From the NCBI RefSeq assembly GCF_033568475.1, contig NC_133122.1:66921442-66985441 (forward strand): a stretch of DNA of 64,000 nucleotides, in the 5' to 3' direction. This document shows positions 44,114-56,000 of this stretch, one piece after another; within the stretch, counting starts at the first letter, position 1; each line of letters begins with the position of its first letter. Both the position numbers and the translations under genes were made by a program. The notes under the pieces were generated by a model. The model searched no databases. It saw only the letters and a list, made by a program, of their open reading frames with translations, and was not told the origin of the DNA. The stretch comes from Henckelia pumila. Lineage: Eukaryota > Streptophyta > Magnoliopsida > Lamiales > Gesneriaceae.

Positions 44114-45009
44114 TTAATCAATATCTTCGAAATCATTCAAAAAGTAGGCAGCATCTAAATTCATTGAACCACTTGCATGGTCAATGTTTTCAGTAAAATT
44201 GGTCTCTTTTTCTTTCCCCTTTATTGAATCTTTATAGAGCTTACACAGATGCTCAGGATTTTCAAATCCACGGCCTCGACCACGACCGCGATCATTTCTA
44301 CGCCCACGTCCACGCCCACGTCCTCGTCCACGACCTCGACCAAAATCTTGTCTATATCTTTGATTTTGGTTTTCATTTTTACTTACGACATTTGCTTCAG
44401 GAAATGCCGTTGAACCAGTAGGTCTGGACTGATGATTTCTCATGAGCAATTCATTATTCTTTTCCGCCACGAGTAAACATGCGATGAGTTCTGAGTATCT
44501 TGAAAATCCACGCACTCTATATTGCTGTTGTAGAGTTATATTTGATGCGTGGAATGTGGAAAATGTCTTTTCAAGCATTTCCATCTCAGTAATATTATGC
44601 CCACAAATTTCAGCTGTGAGACAATTCGATACATCGCAGAATTATAATCACTCACCTTTTTAAAATCTTGGAATCTTAAAGTATTCCATTCATCTCGTGC
44701 GGTCGGAAGTATAACTTCCCGTATATGCTCAAAACGTTCTTTTAACCCTTTCCACAAAATCATTGGGTCTTTTTCGGTCAAATATTCACATTTCAACCCC
44801 TCATCAAGATGTCTGCGTAAAAATATCATCGCTTTTGCTTTATCTTGTGAGGATGATATGTTATTTTTTTTGATAGTTTCGTTAAGACCCAATGACTCGA
44901 GATGCATTTCTACATCGAGGGTCCATGGCATATAATTCTTTCCGGTTATATCAAGTGCAATGAATTCGAGTTTCGTCAAGTTCGACATGGTGGTACTAGA
45001 AAATAACAA
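44114..45009 (-). pseudogene. gag: copia gag, frameshifted, zinc knuckle lost
   Basis: The ATG at 45009 (preceded by AGTACCACC) starts MSNLTKLEFIALDITGKNY, with copia UBN2 wording (LRRHLDEGLKCEYLTEKDP, LKERFEHIREVILPTARDEW). A frameshift around 44540-44590 moves to the second frame (MLEKTFSTFHASN to FEDID). A Gly-Arg repeat (44274-44346) replaces the usual region, and the text then jumps to PEHLCKLYKDSIKGK, so the CCHC knuckle normally between them is gone. It ends at a stop 44114-44116. Confidence 0.88.
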
Positions 45010-45822
45010 TGCATTTTATTAGTTAATTTCCATAAATATGACAATACAAAATAATGGAAGAACGTAAATTACAAGTGCGTATATAAATAGAGAAAAAATA
45101 TGTGTTGGAAAATCGCTGGTGAGTAAAAGACCCATGAGCATGATGATCATAGTCGTTATGAAAAATATCCTTATAAATGTCATCATCTCCATCTTCGAAA
45201 AAACCGAGGATAAAATATTTTGAGAGAAAGAATGAATTTGGTGTGATTGAAAATGAGTTTGAGTGAACATATTTATAGGGCAAAAACTAGCCGTTTTGTT
45301 ACCGTTTGTGACCGTTGGGGGTAAAGAAAAAATTGAGTATGTGTTGAATAAAAATTCGTGATAATCATGTAATGCATATAATGATAATCATAGTTAAATA
45401 ATTATGTATATCATATCACATTATTATAAGATCGGTGTCGTAGACAGCCTTTTATATAATGTTGTGAAATTATACCAATATAGTTAGTATAAAGTCAGGT
45501 ATAGTATATCATATCACATTATTATAAGATCGGTGTCGTAGACAACCTTTTATATAATAACATGAGATTATACAAATATGGTTAGTATATAAATACACAA
45601 TAATATATATCATATCACGTTATTATAAGGTCAGTGTCATAGACAACCTTTTATATAATAACATGAAATTATATATTAATATAGTTAATATATATACATA
45701 ATAAATATATATCACGTTATTGTTTAAAAACCTTAGAGGCTTTTATACTTGTCGTATCCCTTACCGGAGTGTGGGATGTCGTCTTAACATCCTCCCAGGA
45801 TTTATAACAAGTTTTGAAAAAA
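45010..45822 (-). other. Unusual leader between gag and the 5' LTR part of copia element 2
   Basis: It should hold the LTR end, the PBS and a short leader; no PBS complement (GCTCTGATACCA) is present. Instead the minus strand has, from gag outward, an AT-rich leader, a TATA box (CCTATAAATATG, about 45266-45277) followed by TTCACTCAAACTCATTTTC, then 100-bp tandem repeats. It could be a replaced LTR, a captured promoter, or a recombinant of two elements. Confidence 0.55.
45408..45720. repeat. Tandem repeat, about 100 bp, 3 copies plus a fragment
   Basis: Units start at about 45408, 45507 and 45608 with TATCATATCAC, and a fragment at about 45705. Each full unit contains TTATTATAAG(A/G)TC and GTAGACAACC-like wording (GTAGACAGCC, GTAGACAACC, ATAGACAACC). 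Confidence 0.85.
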
Positions 45823-46016
45823 ACTTCACAATTGTGTTTTTCTACACAAATGGAGAGACCTATTTATAGATCTCAATTGGAGATTAGTCAAAAATTAATA
45901 CATCATTAATTACATCATCACACACTAATTTTCAATATTTTACAACTCAATTTTCAACTTTCAACCTTCAATATTCAACAATAAATAATAATATATATTT
46001 ATATATATTTTCAACA
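45823..46016 (-). repeat. 5' LTR part of copia element 2 (194 bp)
   Basis: It matches 40208-40401 base for base as far as I can compare by eye, starts TGTTGAAAAT at 46016 and is followed by TTAAT. Confidence 0.88.
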
Positions 46017-46021
46017 TTAAT

Positions 46022-47033
46022 AAATATTTAACATGAGATGTAATTTTAGGACATTATCATTTATCCCGAAGATAGAATCTCTTCGACGAAATATCTAACT
46101 TTAAGAAATATATAGAGGATAATAATTGTATATTATCATTTTTATTTTTATTTTTATTTTTATTTTTGGGACGATTGACGATAAAACTCGTACTCGTCGA
46201 TTATTTCAAGGTGCTTAAGAGGAGTTGCACTGTTCAAAACTTAGATTCATAAATTTATCAAATCTAATCTATTCACGTGCCACGCGAATTTACCATCGTT
46301 ATTGTTCATAATTTTACTGGGGCTCAATTTAATTAGAGGATTCACCTCTTTTTCTTTATTACATTAAAGTCAATGGATTAAGTTAAATTAAATGGATTTC
46401 GTAATTCCAAAAAAATAAATAAATAAGGAGTACGAGGATAACCAAAAATTGAGCACGACGCCTCAATGACAACTAGAGTTGCAAATGCCAATTGAAATCC
46501 CAAAGCTTTTCAAGATGAACCATAAAATTATCCCGAAGGAAAACCATGAACCTTTAAAGTATGTTTATCAACTATTTTCACGAAGTGAAAGTTGCAAAAC
46601 AAATGTAAAGAATCAGTGGCCTATTACTACATGTTTCTACAAGAGTCGAGCTCCGGTCGTCGTCTATATATATTTACATAGTAGAAACTCAGAGACTCCA
46701 TTAAGTAGGCGACAGTCGAATAAAAAGACAAGACTAAAACAGAGACGCTGAAAAGAAAAGAGAGAGAGAGAGAGAGAGAGCCGGAGCGAATCTCTTTATA
46801 CCGTTGACTATTTACTCGTTAGTGGTATAAGGGCCGGAAAGATTCAGGATAGTTACAAATCATACTGCAGAACAGAGGGTGGCTCTAACTTGGAGATGTT
46901 TTATCAAGAGAATACCGAGCAGAGACATTTGGTTTCTCCTCGTCGCCTTGATTTCCCCAGAATCCTAGCTTCACCTCTCAATAAATTCGCCTAGAGCTTA
47001 TTGCTTTTAAATATGGTGGCAGAATTGAACTCA
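46022..47033. other. Intergenic and 3' flank of the SAC gene
   Basis: 46022-46410 is the right half of the region duplicated at 36200-36830. A (GA)n run lies at about 46756-46780. The 90-codon frame at 46479-46751 has no recognisable domain. Confidence 0.5.
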
Positions 47034-50000
47034 TCAATGACACAGTGCTTCACCATTCATCACCCAATGCACAAAATTGTCAGAAAATCCCTCGACAACT
47101 TCAGTTTTCCGTGCTTCACCATAGCGCAAGTCAGACCCAGTGTGCTCCCTTCCCTTACATATACAGAGCATGGTATCAAAAATTGGCAAGGAATGGTTTA
47201 TCAAAAGGGATTCCACGCTAAAAAATGAACCACCAAAACAAATTCTAAAATATGTTTGGGACTACAATGAGGATAAAAAGGCATGAGGAAGGACAACATC
47301 TCATATATTTTGACAAATTCTAATTTATGCCCTAAAAATTTTGCGAGGGGAATTACATCATTGGCATCTCACTTGGTTCTTTCAAGGACTAAACGATGGA
47401 TAGAAACATATACTGACCATTGTGCTAGATCCACATTCACTGGCGGACGATGTTGTTTCTCTAGCCATTTCATTGATAACATTGTCTGAAGACAGTACGG
47501 CAGTTGGAGAGGCTGACAGCATTGACCTAGGCATAAAAAAGTAAGCAAACTTAGCCTCAGCAAATGAAAACATTAAAATCTTTCCCAAGGAGTCCCAAAT
47601 CATATAGTTGTAAAAAACTTTCTAGTCATTCATTCAGTGTCCTTGCGTGTGTGCAAGGCTGAAGTCTATGTTGCTATGAATACAAGTTAAAAAACAAAGA
47701 AATAGAAGATTAAATGCAAATAACCCTCGAGATTACATAGAGACTAGAGTTCATTCATGAGCAACCAATGTGTCCCACTGCACATCTGAAAAAAATTATC
47801 TGGATTCTGGAGACAAATTCTGACAGTGTCAGGGAAACCCTTGATGCTCAGCTCTCCAAAGGTAACTGAGTTATGTATTTCCTCTACGATAATAATGTAA
47901 AAAGAATTCAACTGTCAGCAGAAACATTACCTTTCCAACAACTCCTCTTCGCATGAATTTGCAGATGAAGAAAGCCAATCCAAGTCAACAAAGTTTGACC
48001 AATCAATTGTTTCGGCATATTCATGTTCTATGTATTTACTTCTCTGCATTGCAGTAAACAGCACTCTTGTAGGAATTGCAGCATCTCTGCAAAAACAAAT
48101 ATTGAGAATGATAAGGGTAAGGAATTACTTTCCAAATAAACGCTTCATAAGCCAAGTCATGCAACTCGTTCAGATGATATAACAAGTTTCCAAAAAAAAT
48201 TAACAGGTAAGAGATACCTTAGTACATAAAGCATAGATAAGCAGTCAAATGTTTAAAAGATAGAAAAGCAGTAATTGATACTAGCATAACCGATGTCTGC
48301 GAAAAAGCAATATGAATTCTCTATTAAGAAATTGAGCTGAACGATAACCTTGTCCACATGGTTGGAGTTCATCCAACAGGCACAAAATAGTCAAGAGGAC
48401 CTAACTAAATACCCAAGGGTCTCTCATTCATCCTCCAGAATCCAGTCCAGGAATCAGGATGAGTGTCACAAGTTCACCTACTCGAAGCCATTGACCACTC
48501 AACAGCATCTCTAATCAGTAATCAAGTCAGACCCATTGAAAATGCTTCCTGAGCAAAAATCACATTGTTTCGAATCTGTCGCCTACTGCCCTCATCAAAT
48601 CCATATTTAAACCAAAATGCTCTATCATGCAATGTGCATGCCGCAACACGTCAAATTTAAAAATATATATATGAAGGAACCTTGTAGAATAATGATTGCC
48701 GTAGGTAGCATAAAATCCTTAATCACCTAGTTAATTGGTCGTGTACTGATAGATCTCATTTTCCATGTCACCAAGTCCATATGACAAAGAATCGGTGCAC
48801 ATAGCAAAAGTTACAAAAATCAAACTTAACAGCTTTGATCTAACACTTATTTTTTTCACAATTAAAAAGCGAACCCAAGAAACAAGTTTAATTTGAATAG
48901 AAAAAGGATGATAACACTCGGTAAAAAAAACTCACTCTAAGGGTCTCCGTCGAACATGTTCCATTTGGTGAGACAAGGAAAGGAAATGAACAAATGGTAA
49001 ACAAAAGAAAATATTATAACTGTCAGATCAGAGATGGGAAAGCAGAAGCCTGTAGACCGACTAGGTAGTCCAGACCGACCTTGCATCTGAGATTCAAGTT
49101 ATGGCCCAGTATAATCACTGTATGGTTCAACTATTCAAGGCCCAGAACAAAATTCAGACCCACAAATTCATATGATGCGTCTGGATAACATAGATAGCTA
49201 TATCCAACCAAAATATATACCATATCCACATCCCACAATTCATGCATCCTAAGCAGCCCAAACCCTTGCAACAGATGATCATCACAGCAAAGTACCTCTC
49301 TTCATGCTTCTCATTGCCAGTCCCTACCATCCAAGGACTCTTGTTTATTCCCCATGTTCACCTCTCTGTTTCCTCGCACTCTGTTCATGTTATTTACTAA
49401 TGCATATTTATTTCCATATTTATTTCCACACGCCGACTAAGATCGTGATATACACAAATACAAACGCATAAGCTAGTGATTATTATATGAACATAGTATG
49501 TAGTTTGGAATTCAAAGAAAAATTAAGGATGGGATGCGGAAACTGAAAGAAAAGAAAGAAGGTGAATCCCCTGAATTCTGTCTAATTCAAATCTTACAAT
49601 TGAAGTTTTGCTATGTGCTTGGATCTTTAGAATTTAAATGGGTGAGTGTCGATCTTAGCAGTGTACATTTGGGAGAATTTTAAACTATTAACCAAGTATT
49701 CATTATTATACTTATCCATGAATTCTATTATTTAATATGGATTCAATATAATCATAGATTAAATTCTTTCCTATCAATGATAGCAGTTTATCTAGGAATA
49801 CCGATCTCCCCGCCATTGTAAAGGATTTTCTAAATACAAACGATAGACACTTCACATTATTTCTGGAAATAAGTTGAGTACAAAACTTCTCATCTGTTAT
49901 TAGAATTCTTCGATATTCTATTAAGTATATAGGCAATAGCTGTATATGCAAATAAATCAGTATCGCCTGGTAAAATAACTAGTTTCCATCCTGGTTTGGT

Positions 50001-53000
50001 CATTATACTGATTTTGTAAGTAGTGTAGTATTGTTCATGCTCGCCTGGAGCACACGGTATTGCTAGAAATGATGTATTTCGACAGGTGGCCTAGTCACAG
50101 GAGGAAACCACAAGGATGGATTTGTTATTTGTAATCAATCCAACCCTCATATACCATCATCTGTCAACTTATCCTCGACAATTCCATCTTCTCTGCAAAC
50201 AAAGGACAGAGGAAAAGAGTCTCCCTTTACGGAGAGTTATATCGCTCTTTGTTAGGATCCCCATAATTAAATGTAGCCTCACCAACCTAATGCATCCAAT
50301 CAGTTAAGAAAATCTGAAGTATTCAGGTCATCATATACTCAATTGCCCTAAATAATGTATTTACAAATAGGAAATGGAAGCACCTTGGACACACTAGCTC
50401 GCTTTCAGAAGATGATATTTCTGGTGTTGATTCAGAAAGCATTATGCTTCCTCTGTTTAACTCCTTGGAGAAGTGACCATTAGAAAAACCTTTATTGATG
50501 TTTGACTTAGATGTGGGTGAGGGGCTCTCATGAATAATATTCCCATCTGACAACGATCTTTTGAAATGAGACCTGAACATGCAAAAATATTTACACGAGG
50601 TTACCGCATGCAGTACACAAGATCATCAATCCATCTATATCCTCGCAAGACCATAAGCTAAGGACATCGACAACAACTGATTCAAACCCATGCACCACTC
50701 CCAAATAGGTTCAAACTTACTTCTTACCACCATGTCTTGAGTACATAAGAAAGGATGTGCCGGTTTTCATCATAGGCCACAATGCGGACCTTATATTAGC
50801 AATCTATAAATAGAAATTCTTTCAAGTAACTAACCATATTATAGCTAATGCTTTTATGGCCATCAATATCATATTTGGAAAAAAATCTAATTAATCACAA
50901 GAACAAGTTTATGATGCATTATATGCACATCTAAACAGATTTTGGCAGAGATCATATTGGCAATCCATAGGATACTCTATAAACATAATCTCGTGTGAAA
51001 CTAGAGCATTCAATTCATTGTCATTTCAGAAAAAGGAAAAACGAACTTGTTCACAATATACTAATCCCATGGCTTCACCCAGATATGAAAGTAGTATGCC
51101 AAATTGTGAGCCACAGATGGGGTAAATTCAAGACACGTTTTTGCTGAAAAATATGGCCATTTTAGGAAAGAGAACATTTTTCCCAACATTAATCCAGTGA
51201 CATAAGAGCTTTCACTCAGCAGAGCATACGTGTGGAACAGAAATAATTTCCATGAGTTGTGCCAACAATAAAGTAACAACAGCGGCATCAAATAAAGGAT
51301 CATGCGCCATAGGCAGATTAATTTCTATGTTGGTGAATGATAGGGAAAATCATAATATCAACTCAGAAACTGAACACATACAAGAGTGAAATAAAAGACA
51401 AGCCCAACTAAAGGGATAAAAGTTCTCCTCAAGTTGGTTATCCACACCCACTTATCCTATTATCTCTGGTGACTATATTTTCTTGGATAAAATAATCATG
51501 AAAATATAGGGAAGTCAAAATTAAAGCATGGCCAGTTCTCCAACTATATTCCAGTCCAAATATGAAGTATAGTGCCAGATATATATAATTCCAGTTGTAA
51601 ACATTCATCTGCAGTACGGATTCTACAGCCAAGTAAATGCTGAAAGATAAGAGGGGAAGAGTGGTATCATATTGTTGAACCGCAGACCCCAGCACGTCCC
51701 ACCTCCACACAATTCCACCAACAGCAACACTCCAACGGATTCATGTTACCTATAACCTCCCACACATGCACAACTTTTGCGATCAAAATAGTCTAATTCA
51801 TTATTTCCCCATCATCTTTATCCTCTCCTGATCTCTCACATGGAATGTCTAATGCTTAATCATGTTGATGTTATATATGCAGTCAAAATGCCATCAATAA
51901 TGTCTGTCAGAGTCCTATTTGAGGAGGTCTGGCACAACAATCATCATAGCTGCTGCACAAGCCCTTCGGGAAAATAGCAGTGGCAAAAAGTCTAGAAGTA
52001 TTGTCAAGGGAGTGTGATCATGATGTGGAAAATGGCAGATGCACAAACCAGTAAGAGAGGGCGAAGAATGGAAAGGTATGAAGTCATGTTCCTAAGTTTC
52101 ATAATTATCTTTCTCAGGTTTATTTTTCACAGATAGTTGCTTTCATGGTAACAAAGTCTGATTCTTTAGTAGTTTTAGCATTGTATACCACTCTTACTGC
52201 ATACATACCGCACCGAAGAAATCAACGATAGCCTTCGATTTACTAGCGTTTGAAATATAGGATAGGACTGTGAGCCTATTATAAAGTAGTTAATTTGTCA
52301 ATTATTCCAATCAATGCCATCCTGGTCAGATGTATCGTTGTCAATTGTCATGGGCTCATAAGCCCAAAACCAAGTTGACCTAAACCTAGACCCAACCAAA
52401 TCAAAGGAGATACCTAGCAAAAGATGGGAAATATAGATCAAATAGGATCTAAGCTGATTATTCTAGTTAAGTTAGAATAAATGGGAAAAGTACATAGTTA
52501 GGATATAATGGTCTTTATTTTTGGTTAGTATATGGTTATCTGGAATCTGACCTCTCTTATATGATGGAAGAGTAAATCAATAAAATAGAAAGAGAAAAAT
52601 TATTCATTAATTCCTTTTTAAAAGATCTAAGGTTCTCCCCAAACGAGCCTCAAAACTACGAGAACTAGAGGTTCTCTCGAATGAGCCCCAAATTAAAAAT
52701 ATCATGAATCTTACTGATTAGCCCACAAATCACCTCATAACCCGATCCATAACTCGGGACCATAACAAGCATCTAAAGAACCAAGATATATTTTCATCAA
52801 TAGAGTTAATTACAGTAGAATGTCAACGAAAAACATTCTGTGAACATTTAGGCGGAGTTCACCATAAGGCGTTCAGTATACCTAACAATTTAGCAATGAT
52901 TATTTTCTGTACCTCACAGTTTCATCTAAAGTTGATTGCCCATTCCTTCTCACATTGTAATGCTGGTCAGAATCAAGCTCCCAAACATCAGGTTTACCAG

Positions 53001-56000
53001 TTTGAGGTTGAAAGTGTCCAAGAAATCTGCACAAAATATCATCACAGGAACTGTTAAGTGAAATTTATTTGATCAGAGTTGAGTCATACATTGAGAAACA
53101 TGAATCAAGTTAACAATTCCAAAAAGGATGAGAGCTCTTTTTAAATCATGGAAAAACACACCGAAGATAAAATCAGTTTCTCAGGTCCACCATGCACAGA
53201 ATGATCCTGAATCCCCAACAATCTTCATTGTCTATTTAATCTCACAGCAACTACATATATTTCAAAAACCATAAGCAAATGTCATGAGTATGAACTTACA
53301 CATTAATGGCATTTTGTTTCTCCGCATCCATGTATGCGTTGTTGTAATATCTTTGTAGAGTTCGAAGAAATTCCTGGGACTCTGTGGCAGCTTTCCATTG
53401 ACCTCTTCTCTCAGAGAAAATCTATGAAATAGAATTACATCATTATATGCATAGCCAATGCTTTGGCAGAAAAATAAAACAGATACTGAAAGCATGCGCG
53501 AGAAAATAAATAAATATAGCCTGCAATTATATCATTTAACTTTACAACATAGGACATTAGTTTGATTTGTTTCAATGGATGTAGTTATCTCAACATATAG
53601 AAAACTCACATAGCTTATCATTGCATACCAATAATGCCTCAACAATTCAACACTCAATTTTTTTTCAGTGCAGTCCCTTTGAAAGACTTCAGAATCAATT
53701 ACACTTGGAGAACAACCAGGTTGAAGAGGGAAAACTTCAATAATATTCAGATTAAGTTTGACGAGCTCAAACGGGTTTAAACAATTTCCATTAGGTTAAG
53801 GACAACTTATTTAACTAGTATATGGCAATCACTATGTTGTTTCAATGAATAATAATGTTTCAACTGGTCAAGGCCCTGGCACTTCATAATACGTCTGAAA
53901 ATGGATTCAAGATGTCATGAACGAACAAATGCAAAACGATACATGCATACCTTGTTGTGAGCAGCTGATCCGCCATATTGATGGGCAAGAGTATCTCCCA
54001 TTCTCTCATAAAAACTCATCAATTCTTCAGCCAAAGGATCATCAAGGTCTATCTTTGTTGAGGTTGTCACTCCTAAAGCATGCAGCTGATTCCCCAAAGC
54101 AGCCAAGCCATAAGCATATTGCGCCACATTAGTGCGATCCAAACAATCTATGCAATTAGTCCGGAGCACTCCCTTTTGCATCATCGGTGGACTGACAAAT
54201 TGATTGCCATTAGAAATATTATTTCCTCCACAAGTTTTTCTGTCTGGGTCGCCAGAGTCCTTGTTTTCACCGTCGTTATGCTTCATATTGTTGATGTTAG
54301 AGTATCTAGGGTTGAACATGTCAACAGCAACACCATTCCTGTTTCAGACAAGTGTTAAAAACTCCAATTTCAGTATGAGCTCATTCATAACATAGCAATT
54401 AAGTGAGATTCACACTGCTCCGTTATTAATGGCAAACATAATGGAACTCATCCATAATGTTTATGCCTCCAATTTTTAGGTGCATAAAAAATTGCAGAGT
54501 GACTAGTGAGCAGTCAGGAAAATAAGGAAAGCATCCCAAAGAGGGAAATTAGATTTAAATGGAATCAAATTCCAGTGAAACAACCATAACAGACCCACAG
54601 AAAAAAGTTCTGCGATAGTATCCGATTAATTCCCCACTCCCTACTTGCCACTCTTTATTTGGGCAACTTAAAGAAGATTGACAGATGGAGCGACTGCACT
54701 TACGCAAAACAAGGCCAGGCAAGATGTTCATCTGATGTTAATGTTGGTGCTACTTGACAATAGAAGAAACCTGTCAACGTCAACGCATACACAGCTACCT
54801 TTCCTAGAAGTAGCAAAACATTTGTGGTTTTGCTGATGGAAGGTTAAGACGAGAATAAGTCAGACCATTAACCACAAAAATAAGTCGTGCCAGAAAGGAT
54901 ACATTAAGTACCTCCGAGAATGTTTATTCAAATCCCAATGGAGAAATTTAAGCCGATTCTCTTCGGACAGATCTTCGTTGATGGATTCGATGGCGTTTGC
55001 AAACTCGGCGCGAAGTATGGATTCTCGAGGCCTCTTTTCAATGGTCTGGCAACAAATTGAACAGGCAAAAACATAATGGATTTTGAAGACTTGTAATCTT
55101 GTATATTTCTGTAAGCAGATAACATATTTGATTGCAACCACAAAATATTGCTCACATCATTATACCTAAAACATTCGAGTATAAGCGCCAAAATTACAGC
55201 ATTCTCCTACCTTAATCAAATTCAGAATGATGATAGGATTCCCATATCTCTTGACAAGATTTTCAAAATGAAGTCTGGTGGCCTCGTATGTTTGGTCCCT
55301 CTTTGACACTGGAGAACAGAAAAATTATACAAAGTGATGCAAAAACATTAAAGAAACACAAATGATACCATTACTCTGTTTCAAAATAGAAAATATAGAA
55401 TATATGAAAAATTAATTGCTTAAACATACATATAATATCAGGCTTAAGGTTGAGACGTGAAGTTTCTTGTGACCAGTATAGCGGGATTGAGCCACGATTT
55501 TGGACCACAGAACTAATGTGCATTGGAAGTCCTTCAGAAACATCCTCAAGGACCATCTGTTCAGTTTCAACATCATTTGCCACCCTTCCCTTCTCATTGA
55601 TACCTCGTTTTAGATATCTACATTCAAACATAAAGATGTTGAAGTAGGACAAGAGAATGCTTACCAGAAACTCTCTACCAACCAACTTGAAATAAATTCA
55701 CAAAATAAAGAATGATGATATGAAAGATGGTTTAGATCTTGGCAGGGGGGATTACTCTCTCTATAGGAGCCAGAGTCGAAAGCACTAAAATATATAATCA
55801 AAGTATAGAAAAACAAAAATAAAAGGATAAGGTATGTACAAAGGTACATGGATAAGACCATTGGCTGCCATGTAACTCAATCCTTACTAAATCCCATAGA
55901 AAGATGTGTCATGCAAATGATCAAGGATATATAAAGTATACAGCACCTCAGAAAGAGAGCCACTTGGAATCAAATAAGTAACAAATAACTCAAAATAATC

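Larger units (their letters stand above)
40120..46016 (-). mobile_element. Ty1/copia retrotransposon on -, recent, with unusual 5' leader
   Basis: A 5-bp TTAAT duplication flanks it (40115-40119, 46017-46021). It has a 282-bp 3' LTR (40120-40401), a PPT (CAAGGGGGAG on -), pol and gag in copia order, and a 5' LTR of which 194 bp (45823-46016) match the 3' LTR with no difference I can see. The remaining 88 bp of the 5' LTR and any PBS are missing; 45010-45822 holds other sequence. Gag-Pol has several breaks. Confidence 0.9.

Noticed and set aside
44224..44421. His/Asp-rich plus-strand frame
   Set aside because: It is the complement of the Gly-Arg coding repeat in copia gag.
45408..45720. CRISPR-like array
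   Set aside because: The repeats are directly adjacent 100-bp tandem units without spacers, in a plant retroelement.
46479..46751. 90-codon plus-strand frame near the SAC 3' flank
   Set aside because: No domain, no plausible partner exons, and it overlaps low-complexity sequence.
47860..47880. A SAC exon starting after CTCAG at about 47870
   Set aside because: It would hit a stop after 12 codons, whereas the exon at 47418-47526 keeps frame and continues the conserved tail.
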